Positions 18,956 to 27,704 of a stretch of 64,000 nucleotides of DNA are shown here, in pieces. A program made the position numbers and the translations under genes. The notes beneath the pieces are model-generated. The model was given only the letters and a program-made list of their open reading frames with translations. It had not been told where the DNA came from and did not search any database. Origin of the DNA: Streptomyces sp. H39-S7. Lineage in GTDB: Bacteria > Actinomycetota > Actinomycetes > Streptomycetales > Streptomycetaceae. The number at the start of each line of letters is the position of its first letter. Position 1 is the stretch's first letter. The stretch covers positions 76,090-140,089 of the forward strand of contig NZ_JAPVLU010000015.1 in NCBI RefSeq assembly GCF_027158205.1. Direction: 5' to 3'.

Positions 18956-19600
18956 TCAGGAGCGGACGGTGAGCCACGCGCCCAGGCCACTGCAGCCGCG
19001 CGCGTCATAGGTGGTGCTGCGGTAGCCCGCCGGGATGGGGGAGTAGGGGCAGGTCCAGATGCCGTTGCGGACGAGCTGGTGGAACCAGGCGCCGATTCCG
19101 CTGCACCCGTTGCGGTCGTAGTTGGTGATGACGTACCCGGACACCACCGGCGAGCCCGCGCAGGTCCAGATTCCGTCACGCGCGAGCTGGTGGAACCACG
19201 CGCCGACGCCGCTGCAGCCGTTGCGGTCGTACATGGTGATGACGTACCCGGACACGATCGGCGACCCCGCGCAGGTCCAGATCCCGTCCCGGACGGGCTG
19301 CTGCAACCACGCCCCCGCGCCGTTGCAGCCACTCCGGTCGAACATGGTGATGACGTACCCGGGTGGGACGGCCACGCCCGGACAGGTCCATCCGCCCACC
19401 GCGGCGGCCCGCGCCCCGCCGTCGGCGGCCGTGGCCGTTCCGGTGGCCGTGCCGGTGAACACGGCCGCGAGCAAGGCGATCGCCCCCACGACGGCGGCGA
19501 TCCTGCTGCGGAACACCGCGGTGGTCGAACGGCTCCATAAGTGACGAAGTCGGCTGTTCACTGCACTCCAGTTCGATTGATGTGCCCGGTTGGCGGTCAT
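18956..19600 (-). CDS. secreted protein with four 37-residue repeats
   Basis: A Sec signal (hydrophobic core AAVVGAIALLAAVF) precedes four repeats of about 37 residues, each following the pattern WTC, then GYVITMYDRNGCSG, then GAWFHQ. Each repeat has two cysteines that could form a disulfide. I do not recognise the family; repetition and export suggest an extracellular or wall-associated binding protein. Codon 21 is TTA (19538-19540), so translation may need the bldA tRNA. A GTG start at 19561 with GGAG just upstream is an alternative. The gene ends before a clear terminator. Confidence 0.75.
   Translation of the reverse strand: MTANRAHQSNWSAVNSRLRHLWSRSTTAVFRSRIAAVVGAIALLAAVFTGTATGTATAADGGARAAAVGGWTCPGVAVPPGYVITMFDRSGCNGAGAWLQQPVRDGIWTCAGSPIVSGYVITMYDRNGCSGVGAWFHQLARDGIWTCAGSPVVSGYVITNYDRNGCSGIGAWFHQLVRNGIWTCPYSPIPAGYRSTTYDARGCSGLGAWLTVRS
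18959..19396 (-). repeat. four tandem 111-bp coding repeats
   Basis: The coding sequence of the secreted protein holds three full units of about 111 bp and a last unit of 105 bp. The middle two are most alike, which suggests recent duplication. Confidence 0.8.
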
Positions 19601-19791
19601 GGCGACGCCCGGCCGCAGGCAGTGCCGTGCGGGCCGGGCAGCACATCCTGCACGGGCCGGCGGTCCCGGGCGCAGCGCGAGGGCGCGCGACTGCTGCATT
19701 CCGGGCACGGCGCGGCCAAGGTCGCCACGCTCGATGATCACTCGGTGTGAGTCGGCCGCTCCCCGGAGCCCGGCGGCACGCTGCTGGGTGG

Positions 19792-20718
19792 TCAGGCGCT
19801 GCGCTTGCGTGCGGGAGTCTTCTTCGCAGGTGCCTTCTTCGTCGCCTTCTTCGCCGCCGTCTTCTTGGCCGTCGCCTTCTTCGCGGGGGCTTTCCCGGCG
19901 GTCCCCTTCGCCGGGGCGATGTCGTGGACCGTGGCGTCCTGGCCGCGGTTCTCCTTGGCCTGCGCGAGGCTGGCCTCGAGCGCCTCCATGAGGTCCACGA
20001 CCTTCCCGGCCGCCGGCGCGGGAGCACCGGCCGGGGTGACCTCGGCGCCTTCGACCTTGCCGCGCACCAGGTCCGCCACCGCGGCGGTGTACTGGTCCTC
20101 GTAGGTGTCCAGGTCCGCTTCGCCCAAGGCGTCGATCAGGGCGATGGCGGCCTTGATCTCGTTGTCGGCGAGCTCCACCTCGGCGGTGGGCGCGGCCTCG
20201 GCGGGGGATTTCATCTCATCGGGCCAGTGCAGGGTGTGGGCGATCAGGACGTCGTCGTGGGCGTAGATCAGCACCAGCTGTTCCTTGTTGTGCAGCGCCA
20301 CCTTGCCCACCGCGGCCTTGCCCGACCGGGCGAGAGCCTGACGCATCAGGACGTAGGGCTTGTCCCCGCCGGAGCTCGGTTGCAGGACGTACGGAGTGTT
20401 GTACTGGGCGCTGGGAACGCCGGCCATGTCGAGGAAGCCGCTGATCTCGATGGTCTTGGCGGTGGGCAGCGGCATGGCGGCGAGTTCGTCGTCGGTGATC
20501 TCCACCAGGGTGCCGTCGGGGGTCTCGTAGGCGCGACCGATCTCGTCCTGGCTGAGGACCGTGTCGTCCAGCTCGCACTTCTTGCGGTACCGGACGGGCC
20601 CGTGGTCCGTCTTGTGCATCTGCCGGAACGGGATCTTGTGGCTGCTCACCGTCGACCCCAGGCGCACCGGGATGGACACCAGCCCGAAGGAGACCGTCCC
20701 GGACCACAGCGGCTTCAT
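19792..20718 (-). CDS. ku: Ku DNA end-binding protein (NHEJ)
   Basis: The 308-residue protein starts with the bacterial Ku hallmark MKPLWSGTVSFGLVSIPVRL and carries the whole Ku core (to about residue 250), including KTIEISGFLDM and DKPYVLMRQAL. A histone H1-like tail of repeated AKK and APAKK follows. Bacterial Ku forms a homodimeric ring on double-strand ends and recruits LigD; lysine-rich tails promote DNA binding and sliding. No LigD gene is in this window. The gene is divergent from dnaE2, which places end joining next to an SOS mutagenesis unit. Confidence 0.96.
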   Translation of the reverse strand: MKPLWSGTVSFGLVSIPVRLGSTVSSHKIPFRQMHKTDHGPVRYRKKCELDDTVLSQDEIGRAYETPDGTLVEITDDELAAMPLPTAKTIEISGFLDMAGVPSAQYNTPYVLQPSSGGDKPYVLMRQALARSGKAAVGKVALHNKEQLVLIYAHDDVLIAHTLHWPDEMKSPAEAAPTAEVELADNEIKAAIALIDALGEADLDTYEDQYTAAVADLVRGKVEGAEVTPAGAPAPAAGKVVDLMEALEASLAQAKENRGQDATVHDIAPAKGTAGKAPAKKATAKKTAAKKATKKAPAKKTPARKRSA

Positions 20719-20814
20719 CCCACAGCTCCGCCGGTCGCATCACTCATACCCCGACGCTAAGGCCGCCCCCGCCGCCCCGCGACCGCACGACCCAATGGTC
20801 ACGCACCGTAGCTA

Positions 20815-20830
20815 TCGAACAAATGTACGG
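20815..20830 (+). promoter_or_regulatory. LexA (SOS) box upstream of dnaE2
   Basis: TCGAAC-AAAT-GTACGG matches the actinobacterial SOS box core GAAC-N4-GTTC except for one base in the right half. It lies 76 bases before the dnaE2 start, a typical distance, and would put the polymerase genes under DNA-damage control. Confidence 0.6.
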
Positions 20831-20905
20831 ATCTCGGGTTATGGTGGAAGAGCGACGGAGGAGATCCGGTAGGGGAGGGCGCGTGGACTGGGACTGGAGG
20901 TGCCG

Positions 20906-23900
20906 ATGTCGTCGTTTACGCACCTCCACGCCATGTCCGGCTATTCGGCCCGCTACGGCGCCGCGCACGTCGACCAACTCGTGCGCCGCGCGGCGGAACG
21001 AGGCATGGGTGCACTGGCACTCACCGACCGTGACACGGTCACCGGTACCGTACGGTTCGCCAAGGCCTGCGCGACCCACGGCGTCCGCCCGGTCCTCGGC
21101 GTCGACATCGCCGTCGCGCCCCACCGCCCCACGCCCGTCGCGGCCCGGCTCCGTACCCCGGTGCGCGGTGGCGCCCACGTGCTGGAGGCACCGCTGCGGG
21201 TGACACTGCTGGCGCGGCACGCCGACGGATGGGCCCGCCTGTGCCGCCTGGTGTCCACCGCGTACACCGACCCGGTCGCGGGCGTGCCGGTGGTGTCCTG
21301 GCCGGCCCTGGCCCAGTACGCGGGGAAGGGGCTGACGGTCCTCCTGGGCCCGGCCTCCGAACCCGTCCGCGCCCTGAGCGCCGGCCGTGAGGACCTGGCC
21401 GAACAACTCCTCGCCCCGTGGCGTGACCTGGCCGGTGACCGCCTGCGGATGGAAGCGGTGTGGTTCGGCCTGCAGGGCACCGGCCCCGGCTCCCTGCGGC
21501 TGGCCGGCCGCACCCTGGCCCTGGCCGACCGGCTCGGCGTCCCGGCCGTGCTGACCAACGCGGTCCGCTACGCCGACCGCGAGCAGCACCGCCTCGCCGA
21601 CGTCCTGGACGCCGCCCGGCTGCTGCGCCCCATCGACCGGCGACGCCTCGACACGGGGGAGCGCTGGCTGAAGGACCCGTCGGCCATGTCCGCGGTCGCC
21701 GACCGCGTCGCCGAGGCGGCGGGTACCGGGACGGAACGCGCGCGGCGGCTGATGGCGGAGACGGACCGGACGGCGGAGGAGTGCCGCATCGACCCGGTGG
21801 CCGACCTGGGGCTGGGGCGCCCGCACTTTCCCGAGCCGTCCGTCGTCGGCGCCGGATCCGGCCCGGGGGAGGCGGCGGCGGTGCTGCGCGAGCGGTGCGA
21901 GGCGGGCATGGTCCGGCGCGGTCTGGACCGCGACCCGGTCGCCGTGCGGAGGCTCCAGGAGGAGCTCGAGGTCATCGCCCGCATGAAGTACGACACGTAC
22001 TTCCTCACCGTGGCGGCCGTCGTGGCCGACGTGCGGGAGATGGGGATCCGGGTGGCGGCCCGCGGTTCGGGGGCCGGCTCCATGGTCAACCACGCCCTGT
22101 ACATCGCCACCGCCAACCCGCTGGAACACCACCTGCTGTTCGAGCGGTTCCTCAACGTCCGGCGGAACTCACTGCCCGACATCGACATCGACGTGGAGTC
22201 CGCCCGCCGCCTGGAGGTCTACGACCGGATCATCGAACGGTTCGGCACGGAGCGCGTCGCGGTCACCGGCATGCCCGAGACCTACCGGGCCCGCCATGCC
22301 CTGCGCGACACCGGTATGGCCCTGGGGATCGCGCCGGACACGGTGGACCGCATCGCGAAGTCGTTTCCGCACATCCGGGCGTGCGACATCACCTCGGCCC
22401 TGGCCGAGCTGCCGGAACTGCGGGACCTGGCCGCGGCGGCGGACCGGTTCGGACCGCTGTGGGAACTCGCCGAGGGCCTGGACGCGCTGCCCCGGGGGAT
22501 GGCGATGCACCCGTGCGGCGTCATCGTCAGCGACACCACCCTGCTGGACCGGCTGCCGGTGCAGCCCACCCCGGGCGGCTACCCGATGGTGCAGGCCGAC
22601 AAGGAGGACGTCGAGGACCTCGGACTGATCAAACTGGACGTGCTCGGCGTGCGGATGCAGTCCGCGATGGCGCACGCCGTCACCGAGATCCGGCGCGTCA
22701 CCGGCCGGAGCATCGACCTCGACGACCACCGGCAGGTTCCGCTGGACGACTTCTTCGCCTTCAAGCTGATCCAGGCCTCCGACACCATCGGCATGTTCCA
22801 GTTGGAGAGCCCCGGGCAGCAAGATCTTTTGGCCCGCCTGCAGCCCAGGGACCCGCAGGACGTCATCGCCGACATCAGCCTCTTCCGTCCAGGGCCGGTC
22901 GCCGGCGGGATGCCCGCCCAGTACATCGCCGCCCGCCACGGTGCCGCCCCCGTCTACCCGCACCCCGAGCTCGAACCGGTCCTCGCCGACACCTACGGGG
23001 TGACGATCTGGCACGAGCAGATCATCGACATGCTCGCGACCCTCACCGGCTGCGACCGCGCTCTGGCCGAAGTGGGCCGCCGCGCCCTGGGCGACAGGAA
23101 CCGCCTGCCGAAACTGCGGGAGTGGTTCCACCGGGAGGCCACCGCCCGCGGCTACACCCCCGCGGTCCGGGAGGAAGTGTGGAGGATCATCGAGGGGTTC
23201 GGCTCCTTCGGCTTCTGCCGAGCGCACGCGGTCGCGTTCGCCGTACCCGCCCTGCAGTCGGCGTGGCTGAAAGCGCACTTCCCGGCCTTCCTGGTGGCCG
23301 GCCTCCTCGAACACGACCCGGGGATGTGGCCCAAGCGGGTGATCGTCGCGGACGCCCGCCGCCACAACGTGCCCGTACTGGGTGTCGACGTCAACCACTC
23401 CCGGGCCACCCACACCGTGGAGAGGACCGACGACGGCACGTGGGGCGTGCGGCTCGCGTTCTCCGCGGTCAAGGGCATCAGCGAGGACCAGATCAGCCGC
23501 CTGGTGGCCGCCCAGCCCTACGCCTCGCTGCAGGACCTGTGGCAGCGCGGCCGCCCCGCCCGACCCACCGTGGAACGCCTCGCGGAAGTCGGCGCTCTGG
23601 ACGCCGTGCGCGGGTCGCTGACCCGCCGGGACCTGCTCCTGCAGATCGCCGAACTCCACGCCCACGCCCGCGGCCGCCAGGGCGACGGGCAGCTGCCGCT
23701 GCAGGACATCAGCGCCGGCTCCGCCCCCAGCGGCCTGCCGGAGATGACCGGCCGCGAAGCGCTCGGCGCCGAACTGGAGACCCTCAGCATCGACATCAGC
23801 CAGCACCTCATGGAGCACCACCACCGGCTCCTGCGCGAGGTCGGCGCCACCGACGCCGCCCACCTGACGACCCTCGAATCCGGCCGGACAGTCCTCGTCG

Positions 23901-24349
23901 CCGGGGTACGCGCCTCGACCCAGACCCCGCCCATCGCGTCGGGCAAGCGCATCATCTTCGTCACCCTCGAAGACGGCTCCGGCCTCGTCGACCTGGCCTT
24001 CTTCGAAGACTCCCACCCCGCCTGCGCCCACACCGTCTTCCACAGCGGACTGCTCCTGGTCCGCGGCACCGTCCAGCGCCGCGGACCGCGCCGCACCGTG
24101 GTCGGCAGCCGCGTCTGGGACCTCGAAGCCCTCGCCGCCGCCCGCCGCGACCACGGGCCCGAAGCCGTGGTGCGCCTCCTGGGCGACACCGCACTGCCCG
24201 GACCCACCCCCGCCCAGTCCCCGCAGCGCACCCTCGCCAACGGGACCACCGGCGCCGTCCTGCACCCGTGGGCCGACCTGCAGCCCGCCGGCACCCGCTC
24301 CGCGAACCTCACCAAGCTCGGCCACATCAGCCCCGGAAGCGCGGGATGA
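20906..24349 (+). CDS. dnaE2: error-prone DNA polymerase III alpha (DnaE2/ImuC)
   Basis: The 1147-residue protein has a PHP domain (FTHLHAMSGYS at the start) and a C-family polymerase core. Catalytic aspartates are visible in PDIDIDVESARR and LIKLDVLGV, and the core also shows SDTIGMFQLESPGQQ and FCRAHAVAFAV. An OB-fold region (near residue 1000) closes the protein. The second PHP motif reads ALTDRD rather than TDHG, so PHP metal binding is probably impaired, as in other error-prone enzymes. It acts in damage-induced translesion synthesis and mutagenesis. The ATG at 20906 follows GGAGG by five bases, and the stop overlaps the next start (ATGA). Confidence 0.94.
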   Translation: MSSFTHLHAMSGYSARYGAAHVDQLVRRAAERGMGALALTDRDTVTGTVRFAKACATHGVRPVLGVDIAVAPHRPTPVAARLRTPVRGGAHVLEAPLRVTLLARHADGWARLCRLVSTAYTDPVAGVPVVSWPALAQYAGKGLTVLLGPASEPVRALSAGREDLAEQLLAPWRDLAGDRLRMEAVWFGLQGTGPGSLRLAGRTLALADRLGVPAVLTNAVRYADREQHRLADVLDAARLLRPIDRRRLDTGERWLKDPSAMSAVADRVAEAAGTGTERARRLMAETDRTAEECRIDPVADLGLGRPHFPEPSVVGAGSGPGEAAAVLRERCEAGMVRRGLDRDPVAVRRLQEELEVIARMKYDTYFLTVAAVVADVREMGIRVAARGSGAGSMVNHALYIATANPLEHHLLFERFLNVRRNSLPDIDIDVESARRLEVYDRIIERFGTERVAVTGMPETYRARHALRDTGMALGIAPDTVDRIAKSFPHIRACDITSALAELPELRDLAAAADRFGPLWELAEGLDALPRGMAMHPCGVIVSDTTLLDRLPVQPTPGGYPMVQADKEDVEDLGLIKLDVLGVRMQSAMAHAVTEIRRVTGRSIDLDDHRQVPLDDFFAFKLIQASDTIGMFQLESPGQQDLLARLQPRDPQDVIADISLFRPGPVAGGMPAQYIAARHGAAPVYPHPELEPVLADTYGVTIWHEQIIDMLATLTGCDRALAEVGRRALGDRNRLPKLREWFHREATARGYTPAVREEVWRIIEGFGSFGFCRAHAVAFAVPALQSAWLKAHFPAFLVAGLLEHDPGMWPKRVIVADARRHNVPVLGVDVNHSRATHTVERTDDGTWGVRLAFSAVKGISEDQISRLVAAQPYASLQDLWQRGRPARPTVERLAEVGALDAVRGSLTRRDLLLQIAELHAHARGRQGDGQLPLQDISAGSAPSGLPEMTGREALGAELETLSIDISQHLMEHHHRLLREVGATDAAHLTTLESGRTVLVAGVRASTQTPPIASGKRIIFVTLEDGSGLVDLAFFEDSHPACAHTVFHSGLLLVRGTVQRRGPRRTVVGSRVWDLEALAAARRDHGPEAVVRLLGDTALPGPTPAQSPQRTLANGTTGAVLHPWADLQPAGTRSANLTKLGHISPGSAG

Positions 24350-25392
24350 CCCTCATGCAGCCGGCACAGCGCCACATCCTGCACGCGCACTTCCACGGCC
24401 GCACGCGCGACGACCCCGCGCTGTACCAGCAGCTCCTGGAAGTCCTGCAGGGCATCAGCCCCCGCGTGCAGGCCCTGGAACCCGACGGCGCGCAGATGGA
24501 CCTCACCGGTGCGCTGCGGTATTTCGACCGCACTCCCCAGGAGCTCGCCGAACTGATCCGGCTGCGGGTCGTGGCGCTGCACGGGGTCCAGGCGACGCTG
24601 GCCGTCGCGGGCAACCGGCTGCTGGCCGGCATGGCCGCCGCGGTGACACCGCCCGGCGGCATCACCGTCATCGGCCACGACCCGCACGACATCGCCGCGT
24701 TCCTGCGTCCGCAACCCGTCAGCGCCCTGCCCGGCGTCGGGCCGGCCACCGCGAAGACCCTCGTCCGGCACGGTCTGCACCGCATCGGAGACCTCGCCGA
24801 CGCGCCGTTGCTCACGACCCAGCGCCTGCTGGGAGTGACCACGGGCCGGTCCCTGCACGACCTCGCCCACGGCCGCGACCCCCGCCCCGTCACCCCCCGG
24901 CCCGTCGCCCGCTCCGTCTCCGCCGACCACCACTTCGACCGCGACGAACTCGACCCCGACCAGCACCGGCGCGTACTGCTCGACCTCAGTGACCAGCTCG
25001 GCTCCCGCCTGCGCTCCCAGGAACAGATCACCGGCGCCCTGTCCCTCACCGCCCGCTACGCCGACCGTTCGGCCACCACCCGAACCCGGTCCCTGCCCGA
25101 AGCCTCGGCGCACGGGGACGACGTCCGTGCCACCGTCTACGAGCTGTACGCGGCGCTGGGCCTGCAACGCGCCCGCGTCCGATCCCTCAGCGTGCGCGCC
25201 GAGCAACTGCGCCCCGCCCACGCCGCGGCACAGCAGCTGAGCCTGGACCAGGTCCGCGAGAACCGCCTCGCCATCGAACCGGCCATCGACCGCGCCAACG
25301 CCCGCTTCGGCCCAGGAGCAGTGCGCCCGGCCAGCCTGGCGCGCTCCCGGCGACAGCAGCCCGCGATGCCGGAGGCTCCAGCGGTCCTGTAG
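24346..25392 (+). CDS. imuB: catalytically degenerate Y-family polymerase-like protein (ImuB-like)
   Basis: The 348-residue protein aligns with DinB/ImuB: palm remnant, thumb helix-hairpin-helix (SALPGVGPATAKTLVRHGL) and little finger (RSVSADHHFDRDELD). The first catalytic motif, normally LDMDAFF, reads HAHFHGR. The second, normally SIDEAYLDLTG, reads EPDGAQMDLTG, which keeps one Asp but loses the Glu. The fingers segment of roughly 60 residues is missing. It cannot be an active polymerase and fits ImuB, the non-catalytic adaptor that links DnaE2 to the sliding clamp. It is translationally coupled to dnaE2. The symbol is an inference. Confidence 0.85.
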   Translation: MTLMQPAQRHILHAHFHGRTRDDPALYQQLLEVLQGISPRVQALEPDGAQMDLTGALRYFDRTPQELAELIRLRVVALHGVQATLAVAGNRLLAGMAAAVTPPGGITVIGHDPHDIAAFLRPQPVSALPGVGPATAKTLVRHGLHRIGDLADAPLLTTQRLLGVTTGRSLHDLAHGRDPRPVTPRPVARSVSADHHFDRDELDPDQHRRVLLDLSDQLGSRLRSQEQITGALSLTARYADRSATTRTRSLPEASAHGDDVRATVYELYAALGLQRARVRSLSVRAEQLRPAHAAAQQLSLDQVRENRLAIEPAIDRANARFGPGAVRPASLARSRRQQPAMPEAPAVL

Positions 25393-25451
25393 AGGCCGGT
25401 TCAGGGCCGGATTCGGGCACGACGATGGCCGGCCCGCCGGCCGGTTTCGGG

Positions 25452-26468
25452 TCAGGTCGCGACGAGAGCCGCCAGGCCGAGCGCGATCAGCCCACCGCAG
25501 ATCGCGAGATTCAGCTTCAGGTGATCCACGAAGATCGCCACGAACTCCCTGATCGTCGCGCTCGGCCAGAAGTACGCAGCGGTCGGCGAGCCGATCACCT
25601 GCCCGTTGATGCCCGCCCGCCGCGCCATCAGAGCCGCCCGGAACGCATGGAAGTTGTTGGTCACCACCACACACCGGTACGTCGGGTCGTGCTCCGCCAT
25701 CAGCGCTTTGCTGCAGGTCAGGTTCTCCTCCGTGGTCCGTGACCGCTCCTCCCGCAGGATCCGCTCCTCCGGGATCCCCTTCGCCACCAGGTACTCCGCC
25801 ATGGCGTGCGACTCGGGACGGCCCTCGTCGGGCCCCTGTCCGCCGGAGACCAGCAGTCGGGGCGTCCCGCCGTGCCGGCCCTCCGCCTCGTAGGCCGCCC
25901 GTCCCCGCTCCAGGCGGGAAACAAGGAGCGGCGGGACCTGGTCGCCGACCAGGCCGCAACCGAGCACCACGACGAAGTCGACGCCGGAGCGCACCGTGAT
26001 CCGCCCGTAGAGGAAGGAGTACGTGAGGTAGCAGACGAACAGGAACGAGACGTACGCGACGACGCACAGGGTCAGCACGCCCGCGGAGAAGATGACACGG
26101 GATCCGGAACTCGCGGCGAAGATCAGGAATGCCAGGAGCAGGAAGATGCCCAGTCCCGCGAGCAGCGACAGCAGGTTGCCCAGGCCGCGCCCTTCCTTGC
26201 GGAGCATCAGCAGCCCGTTGGCGACGAGAGCGAAGGGCAGCGCGAGCCCGGCGAGCAGGACCAGCGCCGGCAGCAGGTACAGGACGTAACGCGACCCGGG
26301 GATCGGGGCCCCGTGCAGCGACATCACGAACGCGACGCTGAAGAGCACGAGGCCGAGCCCGAGGAACACGGCATTGCGGAACAGGCGGCGGTCCTCGCGG
26401 AAACTGACGGCGAAGGCGAGGAACGCGAGGGCGGAGGCGGCGTAGGCGGCGTAGGCGAAGGGGAGCAC
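25452..26468 (-). CDS. YdcF/SanA-family (DUF218) membrane protein
   Basis: The N-terminal half of this 338-residue protein has about five hydrophobic helices. The C-terminal half (about 165-310) is a DUF218 domain with VDFVVVLGCGL, RLLVSGGQGPDE and VVVTNNFHAFRAAL. Members are tied to envelope integrity and perhaps a phospho-transfer step on envelope polymers, but the enzyme activity is unsettled. A final hydrophobic helix lies near residue 325. The GTG at 26468 is the assumed start. The gene is convergent with the polymerase operon and appears monocistronic. Confidence 0.87.
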   Translation of the reverse strand: MLPFAYAAYAASALAFLAFAVSFREDRRLFRNAVFLGLGLVLFSVAFVMSLHGAPIPGSRYVLYLLPALVLLAGLALPFALVANGLLMLRKEGRGLGNLLSLLAGLGIFLLLAFLIFAASSGSRVIFSAGVLTLCVVAYVSFLFVCYLTYSFLYGRITVRSGVDFVVVLGCGLVGDQVPPLLVSRLERGRAAYEAEGRHGGTPRLLVSGGQGPDEGRPESHAMAEYLVAKGIPEERILREERSRTTEENLTCSKALMAEHDPTYRCVVVTNNFHAFRAALMARRAGINGQVIGSPTAAYFWPSATIREFVAIFVDHLKLNLAICGGLIALGLAALVAT

Positions 26469-26582
26469 GAGCGCATCGTATGGGCGCGCCCCGCGGCGGA
26501 CCGAACCGGCCGTGGAGGTCGACCCGGTTCGCCGCGGCGAGCATCGCGACCGCCTCGGACGCCGCCGCTCTGTGGACAGGTT

Positions 26583-27593
26583 CTAGGCGACCGTGAGGAC
26601 GATCTTGCCCTGAATGTGGCCTCGGGCGGCGCGTTCGTGCGCTGCTCGGGCATCCGCGAGGGCGAACGTGCTGTCGATCGCCACGCGGACCGTGCCCGCG
26701 TCGAGGAGGCGCGCCAGTTCGGCGAGTTGTGCGCCGTTCGAGCGGACCTGGGCGCTCGAGACCGTGACGCCCAGCTTCGCCGTCTCCTCTTCGTCGAAGT
26801 CCCCGGGGAGTACGGGGAACTGAGAGCCGCCGCGCTTGAGCGTGCGCAGGAAGCGTCTGCTGTCGGGGCCGCCGACGGTGTCGACGACGAGGTCGACGTC
26901 GTGCGCGAGTTCCTCGGCGCGGGCCTTGGTGTAGTCGATGAACCGGTCGGCGCCGAGCCCCCTCAAGAACGCTTCATGCGCGCCCGATGCGACCGCGATG
27001 GCACGCGCTCCCTTCCACTTCGCCAGTTGCAGCGCGAAGTGGCCCACGCCGCCCGCGGCGCCGTTGATGAGCACCGTCGTGTCGGCGTCGAGCGCCGTCG
27101 GGCGGTGCCGTGCCTCCTGGAAGGGCGAGGGGCGATCGTGTCCGGGCTCGATCAGGAACTGCCACGCGGTGAGCCCGGCCATCGGCGCTCCGGCGGCGTG
27201 CACGTGGTCGATGCCGGCCGGCTTGTGTGCCAGGTCCGACGCGGGCGCGGCCACGTGCTCGGCGTACGCACTGCCATGGAAGCTGGGAAATCGCAGCAGG
27301 CCGAAGACCTCGTCCCCGACGGCGAAGCCGTCCACGTCCGCGGCGACGGCCTCGACGACGCCCGACACGTCCGTCCCGGGAACCACCGGCAGCCTGACCG
27401 TCGATTCCGTCTCCCCGGGCATCGTGGTGAGCCCGCCGCGCAGGTACCAGTCGGGGGGATTGACGCCGGCCGCGTGCACGCGCACGAGCACCTCGCCCGG
27501 CCCCGGCACGGGGATCGGCACCTCGTCGTAACGCAGAACCTCGGGACCGCCGTGCTCATGGAGCCGGATCGCCCTCATCGTGTGTGTCGGCAT
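26583..27593 (-). CDS. NADP-dependent quinone oxidoreductase-like (MDR) protein
   Basis: The 336-residue medium-chain dehydrogenase has a GroES-like N-terminus (VRVHAAGVNPPDWYLRGG) and a nucleotide-binding domain with VLINGAAGGVGHFALQLAKW. The structural zinc cysteines are absent, as in quinone oxidoreductases. It probably reduces quinones or reactive carbonyls with NADPH. The ATG at 27593 follows AGGAGAAG. The gene is divergent from a TetR gene, with operators overlapping its promoter, so it is probably the direct target of that repressor. Confidence 0.9.
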   Translation of the reverse strand: MPTHTMRAIRLHEHGGPEVLRYDEVPIPVPGPGEVLVRVHAAGVNPPDWYLRGGLTTMPGETESTVRLPVVPGTDVSGVVEAVAADVDGFAVGDEVFGLLRFPSFHGSAYAEHVAAPASDLAHKPAGIDHVHAAGAPMAGLTAWQFLIEPGHDRPSPFQEARHRPTALDADTTVLINGAAGGVGHFALQLAKWKGARAIAVASGAHEAFLRGLGADRFIDYTKARAEELAHDVDLVVDTVGGPDSRRFLRTLKRGGSQFPVLPGDFDEEETAKLGVTVSSAQVRSNGAQLAELARLLDAGTVRVAIDSTFALADARAAHERAARGHIQGKIVLTVA

Positions 27594-27624
27594 CGTCTTC
27601 TCCTGCCCGCACTGCGGGATACGC

Positions 27625-27691
27625 TGATTCGGATCAGCGATCCACATAAATGGACCACTGATCCGAATATATGGACCACTGATCCGGATAG
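27625..27691. promoter_or_regulatory. triple operator of the TetR/oxidoreductase module
   Basis: Two tandem 21-bp copies of ATGGACCACTGATCCG plus ATA (27650-27670 and 27671-27691, three mismatches at most) face a third copy in inverse orientation (27625-27648). The shared core is CTGATCCG. This is a likely binding array for the TetR protein encoded next to it. Confidence 0.7.
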
Positions 27692-27695
27692 TCAA
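27666..27695 (-). promoter_or_regulatory. promoter of the oxidoreductase gene
   Basis: On the minus strand TTGACT (27690-27695) and TATATT (27666-27671) are 18 bases apart, a good housekeeping-type promoter. Both hexamers overlap the operator repeats, so bound repressor would block polymerase. Confidence 0.6.
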
Positions 27696-27704
27696 GAGGG
27701 GCAG

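Noticed and set aside
22169..24325. Long open frame opposite dnaE2
   Set aside because: High GC content creates long antisense frames; the composition is Gly/Val/Arg/Asp-rich and no homology is visible.
25424..25444. GGCCGGC-CC-GCCGGCC repeat as a terminator between imuB-like and YdcF genes
   Set aside because: The loop would be only two bases and the stem short; GC-rich self-complementarity of this size is common here.
25806..27704. Extended upstream frame of the first TetR regulator
   Set aside because: It crosses the YdcF and oxidoreductase genes in antisense; the TetR domain begins at 27705 with a ribosome site.
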